Source of the DNA: Erythrobacter insulae | Lineage (GTDB): Bacteria; Pseudomonadota; Alphaproteobacteria; Sphingomonadales; Sphingomonadaceae | Length of the DNA stretch: 64,000 nucleotides | Assembly (NCBI RefSeq): GCF_007004095.1 | Contig: NZ_VHJK01000001.1 | Span: 1,182,501-1,246,500 of the forward strand | Direction: 5' to 3' | Notes under the pieces: generated by a model | Seen by the model: only the letters and a program-made list of their open reading frames with translations | Database searches by the model: none | Told to the model about the DNA's origin: nothing | In this document: piece after piece, positions 55,056 through 64,000 of the stretch | Layout of the letters: each line of letters starts with the position of its first letter | How positions within the stretch are numbered: the stretch's first letter is position 1 | Translations under genes and position numbers: made by a program

Positions 55056-55946
55056 CTAATCTCTGATCACATACGTGATCGAGGTGGCATAATAGGACGC
55101 AATCGGGGTTCCGTCTGCGCCGAGCGCCGGATCGAATTCGGCCATTTCCATGTTTTGGCAAAACGGCGAATCAAGTTTGTCGGTAACAGTCGCCTCGTTC
55201 AGCACGCAGTCCGTTACGGTGCCGGTCTTATCAATCATCACCCGCATCCGGACAATGGCCTGCTCACCTCTGACCAGGGCCGCATTGGGATATTTGCGAA
55301 CGGCGGACTGCACCACTTCCGTTTCGTTTTTCCAGAACGGGGCTTTGCGCAATTTTGATTGTACTTCGGGGTCCAAACCCCAGCTGCGAACAAGATCTGC
55401 AGTGCATGTGTTAAGAGCCGCAAACGCATCACCCAGCGCCCCCGTGTTCAATTGCACTTCCTTGCCGCGCTGCTTCACCCATACGAATTGAATCTGACTC
55501 GCGAAATCGGTGTCCAATTGCGTATGGGGTATACCCGACACCTCGCTTTCTTCACCTCCGGCCCCTTTCGATGGGCTGATCGATGAATAGATTATCGCAG
55601 GCCCGACGCTTTCCGTGTCGCCTCTGAACGGTTCAGTCGGCATTGCTTCCTGATCGGCGAAGAACTTTAATCTTGTGCTCGTCTTGCCGCGGAACCGTTT
55701 GAAGCGCGGGCCAGCAAGTGAAAGCCCGAGACGCGCGCCCGGCCAGTATTGCTCAAAGAAGATCGCGTGGCGATCTTCGCCCTCGCCAAATGTCCGGGCC
55801 AGACGGCATTTATCAGGAGCGTAATCGACCAGCCAAGTGGAGCTGGGATTCAGCCCGCTGCGCTCTTTTGCGGCCAGCGGCGCAGGAGCGGTCAGGACGA
55901 GCCCGAGGGTAAGTGCGTAACCAGCAGATGCAACAATCCGCTTCAT
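55056..55946 (-). CDS. Exported protein with a TonB C-terminal-like domain
   Basis: A 296-residue periplasmic protein. The signal peptide is residues 1-26 (TLGLVLTAPAPLAA). The last 70 residues resemble the TonB C-terminal fold as found in stand-alone sphingomonad proteins: AIVRMRVMIDKTGTVTDCVL, then FCQNMEMAEFDPALGADGTP. The N-terminal part (STWLVDYAPDKCRLARTFGE and following) is the conserved beta-rich domain that often precedes it. There is no membrane anchor or Pro-rich TonB linker, so energy transduction is unlikely. GGAGG lies upstream of the 55946 ATG. Confidence 0.78.
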   Translation of the reverse strand: MKRIVASAGYALTLGLVLTAPAPLAAKERSGLNPSSTWLVDYAPDKCRLARTFGEGEDRHAIFFEQYWPGARLGLSLAGPRFKRFRGKTSTRLKFFADQEAMPTEPFRGDTESVGPAIIYSSISPSKGAGGEESEVSGIPHTQLDTDFASQIQFVWVKQRGKEVQLNTGALGDAFAALNTCTADLVRSWGLDPEVQSKLRKAPFWKNETEVVQSAVRKYPNAALVRGEQAIVRMRVMIDKTGTVTDCVLNEATVTDKLDSPFCQNMEMAEFDPALGADGTPIASYYATSITYVIRD

Positions 55947-56011
55947 AAATAAAACCTCCGCTGTGCACGGTAGCGCAGCGGAGGTATCATTCAACCGGTA
56001 AGGTTCTGTGA

Positions 56012-56941
56012 TTACAACGCGTTGGTGAGTTCCGGAACGGCATTGTAGAGATCAGCGACAAGGCCAATATCCGCCACCTGGAAAATCGGTGCGTCTTCAT
56101 CCTTGTTGATGGCGATGATGACTTTGGAGTCTTTCATCCCGGCAAGGTGTTGGATCGCGCCGGAAATTCCGATCGCGATATAGACTTCGGGAGCGACAAT
56201 CTTGCCGGTTTGGCCAACCTGATAATCGTTCGGCACATAGCCAGCATCCACCGCGGCGCGCGATGCGCCAATGGCTGCGCCGAGTTTATCGGCGAGCGGA
56301 TTGATGACGCTGTCGAAGGTTTCGCTATCTTTCAGCGCGCGGCCACCAGATACGATAACTTTCGCAGCGGTAAGCTCCGGACGCTCGCTTTTGGCGACTT
56401 CGCGTGTGACGAAACTGGAAATGCCAGCATCGCCGGGGCCCGCTGCGTCTTCGACGGAGGCCGAACCGCCTTCGGTTGCGGCCTTTTCGAACGCGGTGCC
56501 GCGAACTGTGATGACCAGCTTGGGATCGGCAGATTGCACGGTCGCAATCGCGTTGCCGGCATAGATCGGACGGGTGAAAGTCTTGTCGCCTTCAACCGTG
56601 AGAATATCCGAGATCTGCATCACATCGAGATGCGCGGCGACGCGCGGTGCGATGTTTTTGCCCGATGTTGTCGCCGGCGCGAGGAACGCGTCGTAATCGG
56701 CCATGATGCCAGCCACGAGCGGTGCAACGTTTTCCGCGAGGAATTCGCCGTAAGCCGCATCGTCTGCCTTGAGCACTTTTGAAACGCCTGCAATTTTTGC
56801 AGCCGCTTCGGCAACGCTGCCGCAATTATGGCCAGCGACCAATGCGGTGACTTCGCCAATTTGGCCCGCCGCGGTGACCACCGCGAGGGTTGCGTCACTG
56901 ACGCTAGAATTGTCGTGTTCGACCAGAACCAGAGTGTTCAT
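56012..56941 (-). CDS. etfA: Electron transfer flavoprotein subunit alpha
   Basis: The FAD-binding subunit of ETF, accepting electrons from acyl-CoA dehydrogenases and passing them to ETF:quinone oxidoreductase. The 309 residues end with the family FAD domain: [60 protein letters not shown]. Length is normal. It lies 30 bases after etfB in one operon. The ETF-QO gene is not in the window. Confidence 0.96.
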   Translation of the reverse strand: MNTLVLVEHDNSSVSDATLAVVTAAGQIGEVTALVAGHNCGSVAEAAAKIAGVSKVLKADDAAYGEFLAENVAPLVAGIMADYDAFLAPATTSGKNIAPRVAAHLDVMQISDILTVEGDKTFTRPIYAGNAIATVQSADPKLVITVRGTAFEKAATEGGSASVEDAAGPGDAGISSFVTREVAKSERPELTAAKVIVSGGRALKDSETFDSVINPLADKLGAAIGASRAAVDAGYVPNDYQVGQTGKIVAPEVYIAIGISGAIQHLAGMKDSKVIIAINKDEDAPIFQVADIGLVADLYNAVPELTNAL

Positions 56942-56971
56942 GTCTGTGTTATCCTTTCCTGCTCGCGGTGC

Positions 56972-57718
56972 TTACGCGATCCCGAGCGCTTTGATCTTTT
57001 CAACCAGCGCGGCGACGTCTTCGACCTTTTCACCGGCCTGACGGACGGGCGGTTCGGAAACGTTGGTGGTGGTAAGGCGCGGTGCGATGTCGACCCCAAA
57101 ATCAGCTGGCGTCTTTGTATCGAGCGGCTTTTTCTTGGCCTTCATAATGTTCGGCAGCGAGGCATAACGCGGCTCGTTCAGACGAAGATCGGTGGTGACG
57201 ATGGCAGGCATGGTCAGCTTTACCGTTTCAAGACCGCCATCGATTTCGCGCTTAACGACTACCGAATCGCCATCCACTTCAACGGTGTTGGCAAAGGTGC
57301 CTTGCGGGCGGCCCATAAGGGCGGCGAGCATCTGACCAGTCTGGTTGCTGTCGTCGGAGATCGATTGCTTGCCCAGCATGACGAGGCCGGGCTGCTCTTC
57401 TTCAGCGATCGCTTTGAGGATCTTTGCAACGGCGAGAGGCTCTACATCTTCGTCTGTCTCGACAAGGATGGCACGGTCTGCGCCCATTGCCAGTGCGGTG
57501 CGAAGTGTTTCCTGCGCTTTTGCCGGACCAACCGACACAGCGACGATCTCTTCGGCTTTGCCCGCTTCCTTGATGCGGATCGCTTCTTCGATAGCGATCT
57601 CATCAAAGGGGTTCATGCTCATCTTGACGTTTGCAAGATCAACGCCTGAGCCATCGGCTTTAACCCGTGGCTTTACGTTGTAATCGATCACCCGTTTAAC
57701 GGGGACGAGGATTTTCAT
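56972..57718 (-). CDS. etfB: Electron transfer flavoprotein subunit beta
   Basis: The AMP-binding subunit of ETF. The 248 residues contain [20 protein letters not shown] at the start, [37 protein letters not shown] and the family signature in [20 protein letters not shown]. The start at 57718 has an AAGGAAA ribosome site; an extension to 57757 is not credible. A perfect 14-bp palindrome lies 75 bases upstream and is a likely operator for etfBA. Confidence 0.96.
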   Translation of the reverse strand: MKILVPVKRVIDYNVKPRVKADGSGVDLANVKMSMNPFDEIAIEEAIRIKEAGKAEEIVAVSVGPAKAQETLRTALAMGADRAILVETDEDVEPLAVAKILKAIAEEEQPGLVMLGKQSISDDSNQTGQMLAALMGRPQGTFANTVEVDGDSVVVKREIDGGLETVKLTMPAIVTTDLRLNEPRYASLPNIMKAKKKPLDTKTPADFGVDIAPRLTTTNVSEPPVRQAGEKVEDVAALVEKIKALGIA

Positions 57719-57789
57719 GAGATTTCCTTTCCCTTGGCCGCCCTCACATGACCGCAAGGCGCAGCAAAACTCTCTACCCGCGCTCTAGC

Positions 57790-57810
57790 TTGCGTTTACG
57801 TAAACGTCAA
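57790..57810. promoter_or_regulatory. Palindrome before etfBA (LiuR-like operator candidate)
   Basis: CGTTTACGTAAACG (57793-57806) is a perfect 14-bp palindrome, flanked by TTG and TCAA. From memory it resembles the site of LiuR, a MerR-type regulator of branched-chain amino acid and fatty acid breakdown in Proteobacteria, whose targets can include etf genes. It lies between the divergent etfB and DUF6265 genes, so either could be controlled. Confidence 0.55.
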
Positions 57811-57953
57811 CTAGCGCATACCTGCTCTTACATAGATTATGCGGGAGCTCCGCGTTGGTTCCTCGCCCTGTCCTGCGCGAACGTCAAGCCCAGGTTTTGA
57901 CCAGATGCGCCCATGTTGCATATGATGCGCGGAACACTGCGGGAGAGAATGCA

Positions 57954-58502
57954 ATGCGTGCAATAATCATGGCTTTGGCGGGGTGCGCGCTAGCGAATGC
58001 GGCCCCTTTGCTCGCCGAGAAGTCTGAGTCACGCATTGGTGACGAGGGATTCGAATCGCCTGCCGCGACGCTGGATCAGCTTGATTGGCTCGTCGGGCAA
58101 TGGGCGGGAGACGGTATTCAGGGTGCGCCCGCGATGGAAAGCTGGCTGCCCGAAACGGGCGGCACGATGGTTGGCACATTCGTGCAGGAAACATCCGGTG
58201 GCGCCATCATGTTTACCGAGCATATGTATCTGATGGAGGAGGGCGGCAGCCTTGTCTTGCGCCTGAAGCACTTCAATGCAGACCTGACCGGGTGGGAGGA
58301 GAAGGACGATATGCTCACCTTTCGGCTGGTCGCAATCGAGCCATGCGCGGCGTATTTCAACGCGTTAACACTTCGATGCGCCGATCCTGACACTCCGGGC
58401 AGTGGGATCGTAGCCGCAGTGCGGATGAAGAGCGACAAACCCGAGCCGCAGGAGCTGGTATTCCGATTTGATGCTGCCACTTCGCGCAGCGATCCAGACT
58501 GA
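57954..58502 (+). CDS. DUF6265-like exported protein
   Basis: A 182-residue protein with a short signal sequence (about residues 1-20, MALAGCALANAAPLLAE; the AGC triplet might be a lipobox). The mature part has the lipocalin-like pattern common to this family: LDWLVGQWAGDGIQG, ESWLPETGGTMVGTFVQE, GGAIMFTEHMYLMEEGGSLV. The function is unknown. ATG at 57954 follows GGGAGAG. A bidirectional terminator separates it from sucC. Confidence 0.78.
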   Translation: MRAIIMALAGCALANAAPLLAEKSESRIGDEGFESPAATLDQLDWLVGQWAGDGIQGAPAMESWLPETGGTMVGTFVQETSGGAIMFTEHMYLMEEGGSLVLRLKHFNADLTGWEEKDDMLTFRLVAIEPCAAYFNALTLRCADPDTPGSGIVAAVRMKSDKPEPQELVFRFDAATSRSDPD

Positions 58503-58527
58503 CGTCCGGACCGGCGAGTACAAACAA

Positions 58528-58563
58528 AAAAGGCCGCGCAGGATTAAACCGGCGCGGCCTTTT
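58528..58563. terminator. Bidirectional intrinsic terminator
   Basis: AAAAGGCCGCGC (58528-58539) pairs perfectly with GCGCGGCCTTTT (58552-58563), 12-base loop. It lies between the converging DUF6265-like gene and sucC and suits both. Confidence 0.9.
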
Positions 58564-58599
58564 GTAATGCATTTGGGCTGTTACGCGTTCGGGTAACCC

Positions 58600-59814
58600 T
58601 TACGCTGCCTGCTTGACCTCGGCGACGATTTTCTTCGCTGCGTCGCCCAGATCGTCGGCTGCGACAATCGGCAGGCCGGAATTGGCCAGAATGTCTTTGC
58701 CAGCCTGAACGTTTGTGCCTTCAAGGCGCACGACCAGCGGGACCGAAAGGTTCACTTCCTTTGCCGCCTGAACGATGCCGTCTGCAATGATGTCGCATTT
58801 CATGATGCCGCCAAAAATGTTGACGAGGATGCCTTCGACAGCCGGATCTTTCAGGATGATCTTGAACGCAGCCGTTACCTTTTCGGTGGTGGCGCCGCCG
58901 CCCACATCGAGGAAGTTGGCCGGGAACGCGCCGTTCAGCTTGATGATATCCATCGTCGCCATGGCGAGGCCTGCGCCGTTGACCATGCAACCGATGTTAC
59001 CATCGAGCTTGATATAGGCGAGATCATACTGGGAGGCTTCGACTTCGGCTGGATCTTCCTCGGTTTCGTCGCGCATCGCTTCGATTGCGGGGTGACGATA
59101 AAGGGCGTTGCCATCAAAGCTCATCTTGGTGTCGAGCACCAGCAGCGAGGCTTTGCCATCGGCATCCGGCTTTGTCTCGACCAGCGGATTGATCTCAAGC
59201 ATTTCGCAATCACTCGACATGAATGCATCATACAGCTGCTTTGCGAGCTTCTGGCACTGTTTGTTCAGATCACCAGACAGCTCAAGCGCAAACGCCACCG
59301 CGCGCCCGTGATGCGGCATAAAGCCTTGCGCAGGGTCGATCGTGATGGTGGTGATTTTCTCAGGCGTCTCATGTGCGACGTCTTCGATGTCCATGCCGCC
59401 TTCGGTTGAGGCAACCATGGCCACCCGGCCTGTGGCGCGGTCTACCAGCATGGCGAGGTAATATTCGCTTTCGATATCAACGCCGTCAGTCACATACAGC
59501 CGGTTCACTTGCTTACCCGCATCGCCGGTCTGGATCGTGACGAGTGTGTTACCGAGCATTTCCTTGGCGTGGCTTTCGACTTCATCAAGCGAGAAAGCGA
59601 GGCGAACGCCGCCTTTGGCATCTTCGGGCAATTCTTTGAATTTGCCTTTACCGCGGCCACCGGCGTGGATTTGAGCCTTAACGACGTAAAGCGGTCCGGG
59701 CAGTTTTTTGGCACCTGCAACGGCCTCTTCGACAGTCAACGCGGCATGGCCGGCGGGGATCGCGATCCCGTGTTCTGTAAGCAGTTCTTTGGCCTGGTAT
59801 TCATGGACATTCAT
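58600..59814 (-). CDS. sucC: Succinate--CoA ligase (ADP-forming) subunit beta
   Basis: The ATP-grasp subunit of succinyl-CoA synthetase (TCA cycle). The 404 residues begin [60 protein letters not shown], and the C-terminal [26 protein letters not shown]-like [16 protein letters not shown] and [20 protein letters not shown] are typical. Only sucC is present; sucD and mdh, often adjacent in Alphaproteobacteria, are not in the 4 kb around. It is divergent from the inositol-phosphatase-family gene. Confidence 0.96.
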   Translation of the reverse strand: MNVHEYQAKELLTEHGIAIPAGHAALTVEEAVAGAKKLPGPLYVVKAQIHAGGRGKGKFKELPEDAKGGVRLAFSLDEVESHAKEMLGNTLVTIQTGDAGKQVNRLYVTDGVDIESEYYLAMLVDRATGRVAMVASTEGGMDIEDVAHETPEKITTITIDPAQGFMPHHGRAVAFALELSGDLNKQCQKLAKQLYDAFMSSDCEMLEINPLVETKPDADGKASLLVLDTKMSFDGNALYRHPAIEAMRDETEEDPAEVEASQYDLAYIKLDGNIGCMVNGAGLAMATMDIIKLNGAFPANFLDVGGGATTEKVTAAFKIILKDPAVEGILVNIFGGIMKCDIIADGIVQAAKEVNLSVPLVVRLEGTNVQAGKDILANSGLPIVAADDLGDAAKKIVAEVKQAA

Positions 59815-59928
59815 GTCAGCGTGATCCCTTAATGTATTCGCTTGGGGAGAGAGATGTGTTGATGCATGCCCTAAGCGCCTTCGCGCGACTTGAAAAGTGG
59901 AGAGAGGGCCTCCAACACTATATCGATC

Positions 59929-60705
59929 ATGATTGACCGTGCCCGCCTTCTAAAAATTGTCCGTGAAGCGGGCCGAATCGCCCATTCGCGCTGGCCGGGA
60001 GACGGGCATGCGCTTGAAAGCTGGGATAAAACACCGGGCAACCCTGTCAGCGAATCGGATTTGGAGGTCGATCGGTTTCTGCGCCGCGAACTCACCGCTC
60101 TTTTGCCCTCGGCAGGCTGGCTCTCGGAAGAAACGCTGGATGACAAAATCCGCACCGACAGCGATTTATTATGGCTTGTCGATCCGATCGATGGAACGCG
60201 TGATTTTGTACGAGGGCGAACCGGCTGGGCAATTTCGGTCGCGCTGGTTAGCGCGGGCAAGCCGTTAATCGGTATTCTCATGGCTCCGGCACGCGGCGAG
60301 GAATGGTGCGCGGTGGCCGGGCAGGGTGCGACGCTGAATGACAGGCCTCTGGTCGCCAGCTCGCGGACGCAGTTTTCAGGCGCGCGGGTTCCGGTTGATG
60401 AATTGCCGAGCGCCGATTCAGATCTTGTGATGGTTGAAAAACCCAATTCCATTGCGCTGAGAATTGCGATGGTGGCCGATGACCGCGCGGATTTGGTCGC
60501 CACCTTGCGATGGGGGTTTGAATGGGATGTCGCAGCCGCCGCGCTGATCGCGCGCGAAGCAGGCGCCGAGGTCTCCGATGCGTTTGGCAAGCCGCTTGCC
60601 TATAACAAACACGATCCCCGCGATTTCGGAGTTCTCGTGTGCTCGCCGGGTATTCATGCCGCGGCGGTCGCTCGATTGGCGGACCGCGCGAATCAGCTCA
60701 AATAA
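59929..60705 (+). CDS. Inositol monophosphatase family protein (CysQ-like)
   Basis: A 258-residue metal-dependent phosphatase. The family residues are visible: E in WLSEETLDD near residue 64, the metal site [12 protein letters not shown] near 85, and [20 protein letters not shown] near 200-215. It may hydrolyse 3'-phosphoadenosine 5'-phosphate (CysQ), inositol phosphate or another sugar phosphate; the sequence alone does not decide. The start ATG at 59929 gives [15 protein letters not shown]. It converges with the OmpA-like gene across a terminator. Confidence 0.88.
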   Translation: MIDRARLLKIVREAGRIAHSRWPGDGHALESWDKTPGNPVSESDLEVDRFLRRELTALLPSAGWLSEETLDDKIRTDSDLLWLVDPIDGTRDFVRGRTGWAISVALVSAGKPLIGILMAPARGEEWCAVAGQGATLNDRPLVASSRTQFSGARVPVDELPSADSDLVMVEKPNSIALRIAMVADDRADLVATLRWGFEWDVAAAALIAREAGAEVSDAFGKPLAYNKHDPRDFGVLVCSPGIHAAAVARLADRANQLK

Positions 60706-60735
60706 AAAGGGCCAGCCCCTGCGGGCCAGCCCTTC
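60706..60735. terminator. Intrinsic terminator between converging genes
   Basis: AAGGGC and GCCC (60707-60718) pair with GGGC and GCCCTT (60723-60734) with a CA/CA mismatch and a CTGC loop. It overlaps the stop codon area of the phosphatase gene and serves both strands. Confidence 0.75.
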
Positions 60736-60757
60736 AAATTCATCGATCTGAGCGTGA

Positions 60758-61453
60758 TTACTGCGAACGCGCAGCTGCCACGTCTTCCTGACTGATTGGA
60801 ATGATTTTGATTTCAACCCGGCGGTTGAGCGGTTCGTTCACGCCATCTGCGGTTTTGACGCGCAGTTGATCATATTCCTCACCATAGCCGCGTGTGGCCA
60901 TCCGGCTGCGCGCGACACCGCGAGCGGCGATGTAATCGGCAACCGCCTTAGCCCGGCGTTCTGACAATTGCTGGTTGAAGGCGGCTGTGCCGGTTGTGTC
61001 GGTAAAGCCGTACACGTCGATCAGGCTGTTGGGATATTTGATCAGGCTTTCAGCGACGGAATCCAGGGTTTGATAAAAACCGGGATTGATGTCTGCCGAG
61101 CCGCTGGCGAATGTCACGCCATCGGGAAGCCGCACGAGGATGGCATCGCCATCGCCCACTTCTTCGACATCCACGCCGCTGCCCGCGGTTTGCTCATCAA
61201 GTTCCTTGATCTGGTCATCAAATTGCTTGCCGACAACTGCGCCGGCGCTGCCGCCGATGCCTGCACCGATAATGCGGGCGGCATCGCCGCCGATTGCACC
61301 GCCGAGCAAATAGCCAAGTGTACCGCCAAGCGCGCCGCCGATTGCGGAACGGGAGACTTTCTGTTCACCAGTGTTAGGGTCAGTGACACAGGCGCTGGTG
61401 CCAAGCAGGGCAAGAGCGGCTGTTCCTGAAAGCAGGATACGTGTTGTTTTCAT
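60758..61453 (-). CDS. OmpA family lipoprotein with a glycine zipper
   Basis: A 231-residue YiaD-like outer-membrane lipoprotein. The signal ends in GTSAC (C22), a permissive lipobox. A glycine zipper of about 38 residues follows (GGALGGTLGYLLGGAIGG, and GAGIGGSAGAVVG). The peptidoglycan-binding OmpA domain, about 110-225, shows DVYGFTDTTGTAAFNQQLSE, RRAKAVADYIAARGV and NRRVEIKIIP. It should link the outer membrane to the wall. AGGAGG lies upstream of the ATG at 61453; an extension to 61510 is not supported. Confidence 0.92.
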   Translation of the reverse strand: MKTTRILLSGTAALALLGTSACVTDPNTGEQKVSRSAIGGALGGTLGYLLGGAIGGDAARIIGAGIGGSAGAVVGKQFDDQIKELDEQTAGSGVDVEEVGDGDAILVRLPDGVTFASGSADINPGFYQTLDSVAESLIKYPNSLIDVYGFTDTTGTAAFNQQLSERRAKAVADYIAARGVARSRMATRGYGEEYDQLRVKTADGVNEPLNRRVEIKIIPISQEDVAAARSQ

Positions 61454-61655
61454 TGTCTTTTTCCTCCTGAAATTCATTCGATACTTACCAAACCAAGCGT
61501 TAAGACGCATGAGGGTTCCGAATTAAACGCGATTGGAACCGGTTGCTTTGCCAGAAGCTGAACCGCAAGTAAGGTCTTGTAAAGGACGTTGGCAAACTGG
61601 CGTTAAGGTGCAGGAGTGGCTGGCAAGTGCCGTCAATTATGCTAGCGGTCCAATC

Positions 61656-62969
61656 GTGACACCGTTTCCGTGGCCAGATCTGTTTATAATCGCCGGGCTG
61701 ATCGTGCTCAACGGCGTCTTTGCCATGTCCGAGCTGGCGATAGTCTCGGCCAAAACCTCGTCGCTTCAGGCGCGGGCTGAGAATGGCTCTGCCAGCGCAC
61801 AAATTGCGATCCGGCTGGCCGAAGAACCCGGCAAGTTTCTTTCGACAGTCCAGATCGGTATCACTTTGATCGGCATTATCGCCGGCGCTTATTCCGGGGC
61901 CAGTCTGGGCGGCCCGGTGGGCGAACGGCTGGCTTTGCTGGGTGTGCCTGCGGACATATCTGCGCAGTCAGGCTTTGCAGCGGTGATTGCCGTGACGACA
62001 TATTTCAGTCTGGTCGTAGGCGAGCTTGTCCCCAAACAGCTGGCTTTGCGATCAGCGGTGCCGATCTCGCTCGTCATGGCGCGGCCGATGGATCTTCTGG
62101 CCAAGATCGCGGCGCCGCTCGTCTGGGTGCTCGATAAATCTTCCGCTGGTATCATCGCGCTGTTCGGCATCCGTAACAAGGGCCAGAGCTCGGTCACAGC
62201 GCAGGAATTGCAGATGATTTTTGCCGATGCGACCCGGTCCGGGGTGATCGAGGCGGAACAGAGCCAGATTTTGACAGGCGTCATGCGCCTCGCTGAACGG
62301 CCCGTGCGTGAAATGATGACGCCGCGTACAGAGATTGACTGGATCGAGGTGGAGGCGGACACAGCCCAGATCCGGCAGACAATCGAAGACAGCCCGCATT
62401 CGCTGCTGCCTGTTGCCGAGGGTTCGCCCGATGCGATTCTCGGCATCGTTAAGGTCCGCGAAGTTTTGGCCGCGTTGGTCGAGGGCAAAACCGTTTCAAT
62501 CCGCGACATGATGCATAAAGGCGAAGTCGTGCCCGATCAGCTTGATGCGATGGACGCGCTGCGGGTGCTGCAATCCTCGGACATTGCGATGGCTGTGGTG
62601 CATGACGAATATGGCCATTTCGAAGGGGTGGTGACGCCGGTCGATTTGCTGACCGCGATTGCCGGCAATTTTGCCAGTGATCAGGATCAGGGTGACACCC
62701 CCGAAATTGTCGAGCGCAAGGATGGTTCGCTGCTGGTGTCGGGCTCAATTTCCGCAGATGCGCTGGCCGACCGGCTGGGTCTGAATTACGGCGACAATCG
62801 GGAATTCGGCACCGCCGCAGGATATGCGCTTTCGGTGCTCAAACGTCTTCCCACTGTCGGGGAAACCTTCTCCGATCAGGGGTGGGAGTTTGAGGTGGTC
62901 GATATGGACAATCGCCGCATCGATCAGCTTTTGGCTACCCGTCAAGAAAGCGAAGATCAGGCAGAATAG
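61656..62969 (+). CDS. Hemolysin family protein (DUF21-CBS-CorC type transporter)
   Basis: A membrane protein of the CNNM/CorC family, thought to export magnesium or other divalent ions; the name hemolysin is historical. From the chosen GTG at 61656 (437 residues): a DUF21 membrane domain about 1-190 with LNGVFAMSELAIVSAK and TLIGIIAGAYSGASLGG and VVGELVPKQLALRSA; CBS pair about 205-335, including RPVREMMTPRTEIDWI and AVVHDEYGHFEGVVTPVDLL; then a CorC_HlyC domain. Upstream in-frame GTG 61608 or TTG 61533 are alternatives; all lack a strong ribosome site. Confidence 0.88.
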   Translation: MTPFPWPDLFIIAGLIVLNGVFAMSELAIVSAKTSSLQARAENGSASAQIAIRLAEEPGKFLSTVQIGITLIGIIAGAYSGASLGGPVGERLALLGVPADISAQSGFAAVIAVTTYFSLVVGELVPKQLALRSAVPISLVMARPMDLLAKIAAPLVWVLDKSSAGIIALFGIRNKGQSSVTAQELQMIFADATRSGVIEAEQSQILTGVMRLAERPVREMMTPRTEIDWIEVEADTAQIRQTIEDSPHSLLPVAEGSPDAILGIVKVREVLAALVEGKTVSIRDMMHKGEVVPDQLDAMDALRVLQSSDIAMAVVHDEYGHFEGVVTPVDLLTAIAGNFASDQDQGDTPEIVERKDGSLLVSGSISADALADRLGLNYGDNREFGTAAGYALSVLKRLPTVGETFSDQGWEFEVVDMDNRRIDQLLATRQESEDQAE

Positions 62970-63017
62970 CCTGTGTTCGTGCCTTAACACGCCCCGATAA
63001 AGGGGGGCGGCGGGTGA

Positions 63018-63428
63018 TTACGAAGGAATGACAGCCTGGGCCGATTGGCCATCGCCCTCTGGCGCAGCGATGATATCGCGCGTCACGCGGCCCTTGGCGA
63101 CGGTGTTTGTACCGGGATCGCCAACCTGGCTGCGAATACCGGGAGCCGCAGCGCCCGCACGGTCCAGCGCGCTCTTTTCGATCTCGCTGCGTTTCGCAGG
63201 GCCGCCAAACAGCGCATCAAGAGCCTGTTCCTGAGCCGTGCCCTCTGCCGGGCGCGGCGCGCCGGGTGCCGGTGGCTGAAGACTGAAATCAGGCGGAACC
63301 ACGAGCGGAGCCTGACGCTGAACAGCAAATTCATCGGGGCGGTCGCGATTGAAAATCCCGCCGCCGCCGCACGCTGCGAGCATGGCGCTTCCGGTGGTAA
63401 GCAGAATGGCGGTTTTCAGGGTACGCAT
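63018..63428 (-). CDS. DUF3035 family lipoprotein
   Basis: A 136-residue envelope lipoprotein. The signal peptide ends in LAAC. The mature part has the family signature DEFAVQRQAPLVVPPDFSLQ followed by PPAPGAPRPAE and a helical segment. Homologues follow lspA in Alphaproteobacteria, as here, two bases after it. The function is unknown; a relation to the outer-membrane assembly lipoprotein BamF has been suggested in some species. Confidence 0.87.
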   Translation of the reverse strand: MRTLKTAILLTTGSAMLAACGGGGIFNRDRPDEFAVQRQAPLVVPPDFSLQPPAPGAPRPAEGTAQEQALDALFGGPAKRSEIEKSALDRAGAAAPGIRSQVGDPGTNTVAKGRVTRDIIAAPEGDGQSAQAVIPS

Positions 63429-63429
63429 A

Positions 63430-63963
63430 TCAATTCTCCGATGGGACGCTTGCTGCGTCCATTTCGTTGTCGTCCTTTTCGCCCATGAAGAGGCTGCGCG
63501 CAAGGATGATCACAACGCCGATGGTGATAGCCGCATCGGCAACGTTGAAAATAAGGAAGGGGCGAAAATCCCCAATATGAAAATCGGCAAAGTCGATGAC
63601 ATAGCCGAATGTGTAGCGATCATAGATATTCCCGATCGCCCCGCCGAGGATCATAGCGAGGCCGAGGATGTCCCCCATCAGCTTTTCGCGCAGCATCCAG
63701 ATGAACACGATCAGCGCAATGGCGGCAGTCATCAAAACCAGCAACCAGCGCATTTCCATGTTCGTCGCTTGCAACATGCCCAGCGAAATGCCGCGATTCT
63801 CGGTATAGGTCAGATCGAAAAATGGCAGCAGGTCCATTTTGTCGCCGATTGTGTTGATGCCCAGCGTGACCGTGACATAGGCCTTGATTGCCTGATCTAC
63901 GATTGCGATCATCGCCGCAAAAGCAAGGCCAATCAGACGGTTGCGAGTGAAAAGACCGCTCAT
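63430..63963 (-). CDS. lspA: Lipoprotein signal peptidase (signal peptidase II)
   Basis: An inner-membrane aspartic protease that removes signal peptides from prolipoproteins. The 177 residues have four hydrophobic segments. Catalytic aspartates are D115 in GGAIGNIYDRY and D143 in FNVADAAITIGV; the N-terminal IVDQAIKAYV is the other conserved part. Its ATG overlaps the ileS stop (TAATG), and a lipoprotein gene (DUF3035) follows. Confidence 0.96.
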   Translation of the reverse strand: MSGLFTRNRLIGLAFAAMIAIVDQAIKAYVTVTLGINTIGDKMDLLPFFDLTYTENRGISLGMLQATNMEMRWLLVLMTAAIALIVFIWMLREKLMGDILGLAMILGGAIGNIYDRYTFGYVIDFADFHIGDFRPFLIFNVADAAITIGVVIILARSLFMGEKDDNEMDAASVPSEN

Positions 63964-64000
63964 TATGCCGCATCCATCTCCGCAACGACGCTGTCGCAGC
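63963..64000 (-). CDS. ileS: Isoleucyl-tRNA synthetase, last codons only
   Basis: The minus strand from the window edge encodes CDSVVAEMDAA and a stop that overlaps the lspA start. This matches the usual end of alphaproteobacterial IleS, whose zinc-finger tail has a CDRCD motif, and ileS-lspA is a conserved pair. Only 11 residues are visible, so the call leans on context. Confidence 0.65.
   Translation of the reverse strand, partial: CDSVVAEMDAA

Noticed and set aside
55056..55946. TonB energy transducer
   Set aside because: Only the C-terminal fold is similar; there is no membrane anchor, Pro-rich linker or ExbBD neighbour.

Overview
This is 64 kb of alphaproteobacterial chromosome, most like Sphingomonadales and probably the Erythrobacteraceae (Erythrobacter/Altererythrobacter type). 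That placement rests on gene content: the cell-cycle regulators TrcR (DUF1013) and SciP (DUF1153), an EPS-associated MarR-type regulator, an M23 peptidase-bactofilin pair, the block proA-nadD-rsfS-rlmH-envC-ctpA-dsbB-coq7, the block ileS-lspA-DUF3035, and a sigma-EcfG-like promoter before a YmgE-type gene. No rRNA, tRNA, insertion sequence, phage or CRISPR array was seen.

Layout. 1-3.6 kb: the end of a quinone oxidoreductase, trcR behind a hairpin leader, and an acyl-CoA ligase whose start codon lies in a 22-bp palindrome. 3.6-5.3 kb: M23 peptidase and bactofilin (cell shape). 5.5-12.4 kb: a housekeeping operon for proline, NAD, ribosome maturation, septal murein hydrolysis, periplasmic proteolysis, disulfide formation and ubiquinone. 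12.4-37.4 kb: a large exopolysaccharide (EPS) locus. 37.4-40.3 kb: dnaJ-brkB-fabI. 40.5-43.5 kb: pdxH, phzF and a serine hydrolase divergent from a small Cys-rich membrane protein. 43.6-46.1 kb: a second nucleotide-sugar island (rfbC, rfbA, fcl). 46.1-48.6 kb: mnmA, an unknown gene, sciP and ymgE. 48.9-53.7 kb: an RND efflux adaptor and an oversized pump. 53.8-64 kb: DUF445, a TonB-C-like protein, etfBA, DUF6265, sucC, an inositol-phosphatase-family enzyme, an OmpA-like lipoprotein, a CorC-type transporter, DUF3035, lspA and the last codons of ileS.

The EPS locus encodes a Wzx/Wzy-type pathway: a priming phosphoglycosyltransferase, several glycosyltransferases, a flippase, two polymerase/ligase-like membrane proteins, Wza, and a Wzc tyrosine kinase with an eight-tyrosine Gly-Tyr tail. 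Precursor enzymes point to uronic acids (Ugd, a UDP-GlcA 4-epimerase, a UDP-HexNAc dehydrogenase), GDP-fucose (Gmd, with Fcl 15 kb away) and dTDP sugars (RfbA and RfbC, without RfbB or RfbD). Acyl and pyruvyl transferases imply a decorated polymer. Inside the locus, on the opposite strand, is a twin-arginine-exported protein with motifs of GH56 hyaluronidases, a family best known from animals. It may process the acidic polymer made here and is the most interesting observation. The left edge of the locus is decaying: the first glycosyltransferase has an in-frame TAA with 61 recognisable family codons beyond it, followed by a possible acetyltransferase remnant.

Other points: nadD has no ATG, GTG or TTG that retains its active-site motif and probably starts at CTG; a LiuR-like palindrome lies before etfBA; the RND pump carries a roughly 100-residue insertion with two extra hydrophobic segments; and a protein of unknown function sits between wzc and ugd. 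All calls come from reading the sequence and remembered family motifs; no database search was run.
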